The notes under the pieces are model-generated. The model worked only from the letters and a program-made list of their open reading frames with translations. It was not told the DNA's origin and did not search any database. Shown piece after piece: positions 56,266 to 64,000 of a stretch of 64,000 nt of DNA. Source of the stretch: Gammaproteobacteria bacterium (GTDB taxonomy: Bacteria > Pseudomonadota > Gammaproteobacteria > Chromatiales > Chromatiaceae); NCBI GenBank assembly GCA_009929855.1, contig RZZN01000002.1, positions 1-64,000 on the forward strand, read 5' to 3'. Each line of letters opens with the position of its first letter. Positions within the stretch are counted from its first letter, which is position 1. Both the position numbers and the translations under genes were made by a program.

Positions 56266-56510
56266 GTCGGGCTCCCGCGACGCGATCAGAGATGTTGTGG
56301 ACTCGAACCTTCAGCCCCCTCCATCAACCTGAGTGCGGGAAGAGCCGGCTCGCGCGCTCGGCGATCATCCCCCTCCCGATGGAAGAAGGTCATGAACCAT
56401 GACCCGCAGCGGCCGTGCCTGAGCTCTCGGGACACTCGATCGCGGCCAGCGGATGGCGTGCTCGGCCCGGGAGGCTGGCGGGACTTGGAGTTGGGGCCAG
56501 TCGTCATGGC

Positions 56511-57524
56511 TCAGCCCCCTCCGGCCAGCATCTGGGCCAAGGCATGATACAGCGGGATGCCGATGACCACATTGAATGGGAAGGTCACGCCGAGCGAGAG
56601 CGTCAGATAGAGCGATGGGTTCGCCTCCGGGATCGCCAACCGCATCGCGGGCGGCACGGCGATATAGGAGGCACTCGCGCCCAGCACCCCGACGAGCGTG
56701 GTGCCGCCGACCCCGAAACCCAGGATGAGATGTCCGACCAAGACGCCGATGACCCCGCCGATCAGCGGCATCACCAGTCCGAAGCCGCCCAGGACCAGGC
56801 CGACGCGCCTGAAATCGCCGAAGCGACGTCCCGCCTCCATGCCCATCTCGAGCAGGAACAGACAGAGCATGCCCATGAAGATGTCGGTCGTGAAGGGCTC
56901 CAATGACTCCATCGCCTTGGGATCGGCGATCGCGCCGATCACCATGGCACCGATCAGGAGCACGACACTGCCGTTGGTCAAGGCCTCGTGCAGGAGCTCG
57001 CGCAGCCGCCCCTTGTCACCTGTCTCCGCCGCCTTGATGACCTTGTGATCGGTCCGGGCGGCGCGACCACGCGCCCAGCTCGCCAGCAAGAGACCGATGA
57101 TGATCGCGGGCGATTCCATCACCGCCAACATGATCAGAGGATAGCGCTCGTAATCCACGCCTTGACTGGCCAGAAAGGCGATCGCGGTGAGGAAGGTCCC
57201 GGCGCTGACCGATCCGTAATGGGCCGCGATGGCCGCGGCATCGAGCGGCGCGACGCTCTTGGTCGCAAGCAGCAGAGCAAAGCCGACGATCGGCAAGGTC
57301 AGCCCCAGGACGAGCGCCCAAAAGACCGCGGCGAAGGCCTCGCCGAGGTCCGCGTGGGCCAGCTCGACACCGCCGTGCAAACCGATCGAGACCAGCAGAT
57401 AGATCGCCAGGATCTTCGCCAGATCTGGTGGGAAGCTCAGGTCGGATTTGATCAGGCGAGCAATGAAGCCGAGCGCGAAGAACAACACGGCGGGGATCAA
57501 CAAGCTCGAGAATGCGGACATCAA
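56511..57524 (-). CDS. SbtA-family sodium-dependent bicarbonate transporter
   Basis: FSSLLIPAVLFFALGFIARLIKSDLSFPPDLAKILAIYLLVSIGLHGGVELAHA...AAHYGSVSAGTFLTAIAFL. Confidence 0.9.
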   Translation of the reverse strand: MMSAFSSLLIPAVLFFALGFIARLIKSDLSFPPDLAKILAIYLLVSIGLHGGVELAHADLGEAFAAVFWALVLGLTLPIVGFALLLATKSVAPLDAAAIAAHYGSVSAGTFLTAIAFLASQGVDYERYPLIMLAVMESPAIIIGLLLASWARGRAARTDHKVIKAAETGDKGRLRELLHEALTNGSVVLLIGAMVIGAIADPKAMESLEPFTTDIFMGMLCLFLLEMGMEAGRRFGDFRRVGLVLGGFGLVMPLIGGVIGVLVGHLILGFGVGGTTLVGVLGASASYIAVPPAMRLAIPEANPSLYLTLSLGVTFPFNVVIGIPLYHALAQMLAGGG

Positions 57525-57602
57525 GACTCCTGCGCCCCAGGCGGGTGAGCGGGATCGATGGGACGTGACGCCAACACTAGCGCCGGGCGCGTGTTTACGA
57601 TA

Positions 57603-57630
57603 GTCGATCCTGTTGATCGATTCGATCGAC
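57603..57630. promoter_or_regulatory. Inverted repeat GTCGATC-N14-GATCGAC upstream of sbtA-like gene
   Basis: 7-bp perfect arms, about 80-105 bp upstream of the 57524 start; palindromic GATC motifs are common here, so weak. Confidence 0.3.
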
Positions 57631-57742
57631 TTTCATCGATGCCTATCCATGACCGGGGCAGCAGGCGGCCAAGCCGCCAGGCCCGAATGATGTCAGGGTG
57701 GTCGACCCGCGCGCGGCATCGGCATCACGCGGTGCTGGTCCG

Positions 57743-57838
57743 TCAGATCCCCGCGCGGCAGTCACGCTGGATGAAGAGCACATTGAAGATCTTGCTTCCG
57801 ACCAGGTTGCCGAGCGCGATATCGGCCTGATCGGACAT
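57743..57838 (-). pseudogene. Remnant of a CaCA-family Na+/Ca2+ antiporter (alpha-repeat motif)
   Basis: 31-codon ORF MSDQADIALGNLVGSKIFNVLFIQRDCRAGI*; ADIALGNLVGSKIFNVLFI matches the conserved alpha-2 repeat (GNxxGSNIFNxLxVLG) with nothing of the gene on either side. Confidence 0.6.
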
Positions 57839-57931
57839 TGTCGGTCAAGAGTCCAGGATGCGCGCCCCGGCGGTCGGTTTGTGCGATGATCTATGGATCT
57901 GCCCAAGTCACCACGCGGAGCCTGAATCAGC

Positions 57932-58345
57932 ATGCCAGAGATCACGCCCTATGACGAGAACAGCGCCGAGGCCATGCTGCGCGTCGTCGCGCTCTTCATC
58001 ATCAGCGATGGCGAGGTGACCGACGCGGAGTTGGAGGCACTGGATCGGCTGGGCGTCTTCACGCGCTTCGGGGTCGACCGCAACCGCTTCGCCGAGGTCT
58101 TCGATGCCTATTGCGATGATCTGATCGCCCATGCCGGCACGGCACGCTTCGTCGGGCTTGCCGATCCCGAGTGGGTCGACGTGATCCTGGCACCCGTCAC
58201 CGAGCCGGCGGCGCGCCGCACGCTTGCTCGGATCCTCTTGCTGCTGGCCCGTGCCGATGGCGTCTTCGCCGATGTGGAGCTGGGCATCTATCGGCAGATC
58301 CTCGACCGTTGGCGGATCGATCTCGATTCGCTGGGTGATGACTGA
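57932..58345 (+). CDS. TerB-like family protein
   Basis: 137 aa helical protein with two acidic repeats (VVALFIISDGEVTDAELEAL; ILLLLARADGVFADVELGIY) typical of TerB-like proteins. Confidence 0.65.
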   Translation: MPEITPYDENSAEAMLRVVALFIISDGEVTDAELEALDRLGVFTRFGVDRNRFAEVFDAYCDDLIAHAGTARFVGLADPEWVDVILAPVTEPAARRTLARILLLLARADGVFADVELGIYRQILDRWRIDLDSLGDD

Positions 58346-58505
58346 GTACTCGGTCGGCGTAGCGGTCGCTCGTGCGCGCCATCATCGCGGCGATGTGCGG
58401 AAATCAGCATCCACCGCGCATGCCTGGACGACCGCTCGGGGTGAATGAATCCCACTGATTCGTCAGTCGATCCCGATCTCATCAATTGCATAAGGAGTGC
58501 GTCCC

Positions 58506-59975
58506 ATGTCCCGATCCATCCTCCTTGGCAAAGGTCCCGAGCCGGTCTCGATCCGCGCGCGCATGGCCAACCGGCACGGTCTGGTCGCGGGCGCGACGGG
58601 CACGGGCAAGACGGTGACCCTGCAGCGGCTCGCCGAGCAGTTCAGTCGCATCGGCGTGCCGGTCTTCCTGGCCGACATCAAGGGTGATCTGGCCGGCATC
58701 AGCCAAGCCGGAGGCGCGAATCCGCGGGTCGCCGAGCGCGTCGCCGCGCTTGGCTTGGAGCGGGACGATGGCTTCGAGTACGCGGCCAATCCGGTCACCT
58801 TCTGGGACATCCTGGGCGAGCAGGGCCATCCGCTGCGCACGACCTTGACCGAGCTCGGCCCGCTCTTGCTCTCTCGCCTACTCAATCTCAACGACACCCA
58901 GGAGGGTGTCATCAACATCGTCTACCATGTCGCCGACGAGAACGGCTGGCTACTGCTCGACATGAAGGATCTGCGGGCCCTACTCGCCTATGTGGCCGAC
59001 CATGCCGATTCACTGCAGACCCGCTATGGCAACGTCTCGCGTGCCAGCGTGGGCGCCATCCTGCGGCGTCTGCTGGCGCTGGAGCAGCAAGGCGGCGAGC
59101 GCCTGTTCGGCGAGCCGGCGCTGGTCCTCGACGATCTGATGCAGACCGACGAGCAGGGGCGCGGCTATATCAACATCCTGGCCGCCGATCAGCTCATCCA
59201 CACCCCGCTGGTCTATTCGACCTTCCTGCTCTGGCTGCTTTCCGAGCTGTTCGAGGAGCTGCCGGAGACGGGTGATCCGGAGAAGCCCAAGCTGGTCTTC
59301 TTCTTCGACGAGGCCCATCTACTGTTCAAGGACGCGCCGAAGGCGCTGCTCGACAAGATCGAGAAGGTGGTGCGATTGATTCGCTCCAAGGGTGTTGGGA
59401 TCTATTTCGTGACTCAGAGCCCGATCGATGTCCCGGATGTCGTGCTTGGGCAGCTCGGCAATCGCGTCCAGCACGCGCTGCGCGCCTTCACCCCGCGCGA
59501 TCAGCGCGCGGTGCGGGTGGCGGCCGAGACCTTCCGGCAGAATCCAGGGCTGGACACCGCGTCGGCCATCACCGCGCTCGGGGTTGGCGAGGCGCTCGTC
59601 TCCACGCTCGACGAGCAGGGCATCCCGGGGATGGTGCAGCGCGTGACCATTGCCCCGCCGGGCAGTCTGATCGGCCCCATCACGCCCGATGCGCGCGTCG
59701 CGGTCATGGAGCGATCACTCGTCAAGGGTCTCTATGATGTCGCCATCGATCGGATCTCCGCCTATGAGATCCTGGAGCAGCGTGCCCAGCAGGCGGCCGC
59801 CGCCCCCGAGCGCGAGCGTGCGACGGATCAGCGGGCGCGCTCTAAGGCGCGTCAGAGTCCGCTCGAGGCCTTCGCCACCAGTGCCATGCGCTCGCTCGGC
59901 AGTCAGATCGGACGCCAAATCGTGCGTGGCATCATGGGCTCGCTCACTGGCGCCGGCACGCGGCGCCGTTCCTGA
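58506..59975 (+). CDS. HerA-like/DUF853 family ATPase (YjgR-like)
   Basis: HGLVAGATGTGKTVTLQRLAEQFSRIGVPVFLADIKGDLAG (Walker A), KLVFFFDEAHLLF (Walker B), YFVTQSPIDVPDVVLGQLGNRVQHALRAFTPRDQRAV. Confidence 0.9.
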   Translation: MSRSILLGKGPEPVSIRARMANRHGLVAGATGTGKTVTLQRLAEQFSRIGVPVFLADIKGDLAGISQAGGANPRVAERVAALGLERDDGFEYAANPVTFWDILGEQGHPLRTTLTELGPLLLSRLLNLNDTQEGVINIVYHVADENGWLLLDMKDLRALLAYVADHADSLQTRYGNVSRASVGAILRRLLALEQQGGERLFGEPALVLDDLMQTDEQGRGYINILAADQLIHTPLVYSTFLLWLLSELFEELPETGDPEKPKLVFFFDEAHLLFKDAPKALLDKIEKVVRLIRSKGVGIYFVTQSPIDVPDVVLGQLGNRVQHALRAFTPRDQRAVRVAAETFRQNPGLDTASAITALGVGEALVSTLDEQGIPGMVQRVTIAPPGSLIGPITPDARVAVMERSLVKGLYDVAIDRISAYEILEQRAQQAAAAPERERATDQRARSKARQSPLEAFATSAMRSLGSQIGRQIVRGIMGSLTGAGTRRRS

Positions 59976-60007
59976 CGCGCCGGCCTCGTCCATCCTGGCG
60001 GCGCGCG

Positions 60008-63000
60008 TCAGCGCCAGGGCGCGCTGGCCGTGATGAGCGCGGTGATCTGGCTCTCGAGCGCATCCAGACGTGGCTTCAGTCCGTGCTCGCCGTGTGTGAT
60101 CGCCTCCTCCAAGGTGCTCGCCGATGCCATCAGGTCGAGCGCGCAGAGAAAACCAGCATTGCCTCGCAGTGTGTGCATGCGCCGCGCGGCGCTCATCTGA
60201 TCACCCTTGGCCAGATCCTCGCGGGTGCGTTCCACGACATCGGCGAAGTCGTCGACAAAGAGCGCGAGCAGGCCAAGGAACATGGAGCGGTCATGGCCCA
60301 GGCGCTGGGTGACGCGCTCCCGATCGATCCCTGGGATCTCGGGAAAGACCTCGCTCTGAGCCGGCTCGGTCTCCAGCGCGGCGGGCTCCACTGATCGCGC
60401 TGCGGGACCCGGCGTCTTGATCCAACTCGCCAGGAGTATGGCCATTTGGTCCAGGTCCACCGGTTTGGCCAGCAGCGCATCGGCGCCGGCCGCGCGCGCC
60501 GCGGCCTGCTGCGTGTCACCCACGCCGGCGGTGAAGGCGATGATCGGCAGCGCGGTCAGACCGAGCTCGCCGCGGATCATCTGGATCGCGGTGAGTCCAT
60601 CCATGACTGGCATCTGGATATCCATCAAGACTACATCGAATCCATCGGGTCGGGTACGCAGGATCTGTACGGCCTGTTGGCCATCGGCCGCCAGGATGGT
60701 GTCGGCCCCTTCCAGCGCGAGTGCCCGCTCCACCAGATCACGACTCATGGCGCTGTCGTCCACGACCAGAACCCGCGCGCGGGCCAGACGCGGGCCGCTG
60801 GGGGCGGCTGGTGGCGGTCTCTCGATGGCGCTCGCCATCTCCTCGGCGACCGGCGTGAATGGAAGCTCGATCCAGAAGGTGCTCCCCCGCTCGAGCTGGC
60901 TCTCGACCCCAATGGCTCCACCCATCAGCTCGACCAGGCGCTTGCAGATGGACAGGCCCAAACCGGTGCCGCCGAAGCGCCGGCTGATGCCTGCGTCGGC
61001 TTGTGTGAAGGGGTTGAAGAGTCGGACCAGCGCCGCGGGCGCGATCCCGATCCCGGTGTCCTGGACCCTGAACCTGAGCCGGATCTGGTTCGCATCCTGC
61101 TCGCGAATGGTGACGCGCAGCACGACCTCGCCGTGCTCGGTGAACTTGATCGCGTTTCCCAATAGATTCAGCAGGACTTGCTCCAGACGCAAGCCGTCGC
61201 CGCGCAATGGCCCGGGTAGGCCGCGCGGTGGCACGATACGCAGGGTGAGGCCCTTGGCACTCGCCGCCGCGCCCATCAGACTCTCCAGGCCGCTCAGCAA
61301 GGTCGCCAGATCGAATGGGCGCGGCTCGATGCGGAGCTGCCCAGCCTCGATCTTGGATAGATCCAGAACGTCGTTGAGGATCGTCAGCAGCGATTGTCCG
61401 GCGGCACGGATCCGCTCGATCATGTCGCGCTGATTTCCCGAGAGCGGCTCGCGCTCGAGCACTTGGGCGAGACCGAGCACGGCGTTCAAGGGTGTCCGAA
61501 TCTCATGACTGATGTGGGCGAGGAACTCGCTCTTGGCGGCATTGGCGGCGGCCGCGGCCGCCGAGGCCTGGCGCAGCTCGTGCTCGTAGCGCTTGCGCTC
61601 GCTGATGTCGCGGGTCACCCCGAGGATCTCGACGAAGGTGCCATCGGTGCCGAGCAGTGGGCTGATCGTCACGTCGGTCCAGACCGTCGAGCCATCCTTG
61701 CGACGCTGCTCGAGCTCGCCGCGAAAGATCGCCGGGGGGAGCCCGACCGCGAGGTTGGCATGCAGTCGAGCGAAATAGTCACGCGCCACCGCCAGCGACT
61801 GGGGTGTCAGGATGTCCTCGATCGATTGACGCAAGACCTCCTCCGGCGTGTAGCCGCGCAGCTTGACGACCGCTGGCCCCACGTAGGAATAGCGGCCTTC
61901 CAGGTCCATCGTCCAGATGACGTCGACCGCGTTGTCGGCCAGCAGGCGGTGCCGCGTCTCGCTGATGCGCAGCCGCTCCTCCATCTGCTTGCGCGCCGTG
62001 ATGTCCTCGACGATGCTCAGATAGCGCGGGGTCTCCTCGGTGTCGACCTGGACCGGCGCGCAGCTCAGGCTGGCCCAGACCACCGCGCCGGAGGGCTGGA
62101 GATAGCGTTTGTTCTGGCGATAGGCCGAGATCTCACCGGATTTCAAACGCGCCGTGAGCGCCCGGCTCTCGGCCACATCCTCTGGATGAGTGAGGCGGAT
62201 CGGATCCAGTCCCACCAGCTCCTGCGGTGTGCGACCGACGATCTCGGCGAAGCGCTGGTTCGCCTCGATGATGCGACCGCTGTCCGAATCGCGCAGCGCT
62301 ACACCGAGTGGCGCTTGCTCGAAGATGACCCGGAAGCGCGATTCAGCCGCGCGTTGTGCCTGTAAGGCGGCCAGCTCCAGGCGCTGCCGGTCGCGCCGCC
62401 AGAGCTGGTAGGCCGCGGAATAGACCAGCAGCAAGCCCAGACCCACGATCAGTGCGATGCTCTGGGTCATGGTTTGAATACCGGCATAGGCCTCGCGCTC
62501 GTCGATCTCGGCGAGCATCAGCCAGGGCGAGCCCTGCACGGCCGCGGCGTAGGCCAGGACCGGAACCCCCCGATAGTCGCGTCCGCCGGCGAGGATGCCA
62601 CGCTCGCCCTCGACGGCCCGCGCCGCCGGTAGATCGGGCGTAGCCAATGGGCGCAGCAAGGTCAGCGCCGCGTCAGGCTGGTGACGCAGTGGGGTGAGAA
62701 AGCGCACCCCAGCGCCGTCGCGTCGAACCAGGTAGGTCTCAGCGGTCCGGGTCGGGACCGGCCAGGATTCCACCAGCGGATACAGCGACTGATCCGCCCG
62801 CCAGCACAGATAGGCGATGCCCAGCAACGGGGTGCTCGGTGGGCCGCCGATGGGGATCAGCAGGCCATATTGCGGGCGGCCTTGCGCGCCTCGGTGCAGA
62901 TCCAGGGTCTCGATCCGCGGCCGTTGCAGGATCTCGCGCAGCCGTGACTCGTGTAGCTCATGGGGTGTCTCACCGATGCTGAAGATGCTGCGCAGATCGG

Positions 63001-63388
63001 TATCGAGCACGCTCAGCCCGCTCCAGCCGCGCACCCGCGCGAGATCGGTCATCCGACCTTGCATGCGAGTCATCAGGACAGCGTCCTCTCGCCCGCCCTC
63101 CAGCCATTGCTCGAGCAGCAAGGGCAGCTGGGCATCGGCGAGGAAATGAAGCTCGGCATCGATGCGAGTCTGGACGATCCAGTGCTCGACCTGCTGGCGT
63201 TTTTGCTCGGCGATCACCGCGAGTGTGCGATGGGTCTCGCGGCGGATCTCGGCGCTCATCGAGCGATAGACCAGGACGCCGGTCAGAGCGATCAGCAGCG
63301 AAAACACAAAGAGTGGCAGGGCGAAGCGCACCCAGCGTCGGCGAGGAGGCGGCGACGCCCTGTACGGCTGGTTGTGGGACGCGCTCAT
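60008..63388 (-). CDS. Hybrid sensor histidine kinase (periplasmic sensor, 2 PAS, HisKA, HATPase, REC, HPt)
   Basis: N-terminal TM; PAS repeats; FLAHISHEIRTPLNAVLGLAQVLE; GGTGLGLSICKRLVELMGG; VLVVDDSAMSRDLVERAL/DVVLMDIQMPVMDG; HPt RMHTLRGNAGFLCA. Start at 63388. Confidence 0.93.
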   Translation of the reverse strand: MSASHNQPYRASPPPRRRWVRFALPLFVFSLLIALTGVLVYRSMSAEIRRETHRTLAVIAEQKRQQVEHWIVQTRIDAELHFLADAQLPLLLEQWLEGGREDAVLMTRMQGRMTDLARVRGWSGLSVLDTDLRSIFSIGETPHELHESRLREILQRPRIETLDLHRGAQGRPQYGLLIPIGGPPSTPLLGIAYLCWRADQSLYPLVESWPVPTRTAETYLVRRDGAGVRFLTPLRHQPDAALTLLRPLATPDLPAARAVEGERGILAGGRDYRGVPVLAYAAAVQGSPWLMLAEIDEREAYAGIQTMTQSIALIVGLGLLLVYSAAYQLWRRDRQRLELAALQAQRAAESRFRVIFEQAPLGVALRDSDSGRIIEANQRFAEIVGRTPQELVGLDPIRLTHPEDVAESRALTARLKSGEISAYRQNKRYLQPSGAVVWASLSCAPVQVDTEETPRYLSIVEDITARKQMEERLRISETRHRLLADNAVDVIWTMDLEGRYSYVGPAVVKLRGYTPEEVLRQSIEDILTPQSLAVARDYFARLHANLAVGLPPAIFRGELEQRRKDGSTVWTDVTISPLLGTDGTFVEILGVTRDISERKRYEHELRQASAAAAAANAAKSEFLAHISHEIRTPLNAVLGLAQVLEREPLSGNQRDMIERIRAAGQSLLTILNDVLDLSKIEAGQLRIEPRPFDLATLLSGLESLMGAAASAKGLTLRIVPPRGLPGPLRGDGLRLEQVLLNLLGNAIKFTEHGEVVLRVTIREQDANQIRLRFRVQDTGIGIAPAALVRLFNPFTQADAGISRRFGGTGLGLSICKRLVELMGGAIGVESQLERGSTFWIELPFTPVAEEMASAIERPPPAAPSGPRLARARVLVVDDSAMSRDLVERALALEGADTILAADGQQAVQILRTRPDGFDVVLMDIQMPVMDGLTAIQMIRGELGLTALPIIAFTAGVGDTQQAAARAAGADALLAKPVDLDQMAILLASWIKTPGPAARSVEPAALETEPAQSEVFPEIPGIDRERVTQRLGHDRSMFLGLLALFVDDFADVVERTREDLAKGDQMSAARRMHTLRGNAGFLCALDLMASASTLEEAITHGEHGLKPRLDALESQITALITASAPWR

Positions 63389-63398
63389 CCCGACTGTG

Positions 63399-64000
63399 TC
63401 AACCTCTGAAGCAGGCCTCGACGAGCGCTCCAATCGCCGCCGACTGTGACTCGATGTCGCGCACCAGCGCGAGCTGGATCGCCGCCTTGCGCAGATTCTG
63501 ACCCGGCGCGGAGACCTTGAAATAACGATCACCCTCGAGGTGGTCGGTCAAGAAGCGCAGGCCCAGCTCGAAGGGCATCAACCAGATTGCCGCCTCGATG
63601 AGATCGACCTCGGCCCGGGTCAGCCAGGCGCGGGTCTGGCTCGCGTAGCCCTCCAAGAGTGGCGCGGCCAGCGTGAGGTCGAGTGCGACCCGTCCCGGCG
63701 CGGACTCGCCGCCGCGATTGCAGCAGGAGCGCAGACAATCGCCGATATCGTGCAGGACCAGGCCCGGCTGCAGGGTGTCCAGGTCGATCAGTGCGATGCC
63801 CTGCCCCGCTGGATCGAAGAGGATGTTGTCGAGCTTGGGATCACCATGAGTGACGCGGGTGGGGATGCCCCCCCGCGCGTGCGCATCCGCGAGGCGGGTC
63901 GCCAGGCTGCGCCGGGCGAGGACGCAGTCGATGGTCTCGGCCAGCAGGGGATCGCTTGGCTCACCATCAACCCGTGGCAGATTGGCCATGAACCGATCGA
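63399..64000 (-). CDS. Phosphotransferase/aminoglycoside-phosphotransferase-like kinase, C-terminal part (continues beyond window end)
   Basis: RVTHGDPKLDNILFDPAGQGIALIDLDTLQPGLVLHDIGDCLRS (Brenner-like HGDxxxxN and DxD); frame is open to the window edge. Confidence 0.82.
   Translation of the reverse strand, partial: DRFMANLPRVDGEPSDPLLAETIDCVLARRSLATRLADAHARGGIPTRVTHGDPKLDNILFDPAGQGIALIDLDTLQPGLVLHDIGDCLRSCCNRGGESAPGRVALDLTLAAPLLEGYASQTRAWLTRAEVDLIEAAIWLMPFELGLRFLTDHLEGDRYFKVSAPGQNLRKAAIQLALVRDIESQSAAIGALVEACFRG

Noticed and set aside
56286-56507. 73-aa minus-strand ORF between the SbtA-like and P-II-like genes
   Set aside because: Proline/arginine-rich with no motif; could be a small gene but nothing in the sequence supports it beyond being open.
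58506-59975. HerA-like ATPase as part of a defence system (e.g. with SIR2, DUF4297 or NurA)
   Set aside because: It resembles the widespread DUF853/YjgR family and no nuclease or effector gene is adjacent in the window.

Overview
The window is 64 kb of GC-rich, gene-dense chromosome from a gammaproteobacterium. Gene content (ArsJ/GAPDH, CoA-disulfide reductase-rhodanese fusion, SbtA/SbtB, an rpoN cluster containing hprK) would fit a purple sulfur bacterium of the Chromatiales, but that placement is inference. Most of it is conserved housekeeping operons: purD/purH/fis/dusB/prmA, accBC/aroQ, dsbD, groESL with a CIRCE operator, mla-murA-hisGDC, kdsDC-lptCAB-rpoN-hpf-ptsN-hprK-rapZ-PTS, and xerC-DUF484-dapF-lysA-lptM plus argS. 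I recognised no CRISPR array, insertion sequence, rRNA or tRNA. I did not find a clear new defence or mobile system. The points most worth a second look are: (i) an ArsJ/GAPDH organoarsenical efflux pair with a strong palindromic operator but no local arsR; (ii) a HAMP sensor with no recognisable output domain, translationally coupled to a Crp/Fnr regulator; (iii) a DsbD with two tandem N-terminal periplasmic domains; (iv) an SbtA-SbtB bicarbonate uptake pair; (v) two small apparent gene remnants (a CaCA Na+/Ca2+ exchanger fragment and a CoA-transferase N-terminus) in the intergenic DNA on either side of sbtAB; (vi) a small CxxxCxxC protein paired with a metallo-beta-lactamase-fold hydrolase; (vii) an LpxA-like paralogue between purH and purD. 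All family assignments come from reading the translations and recalling family motifs. No searches were run.
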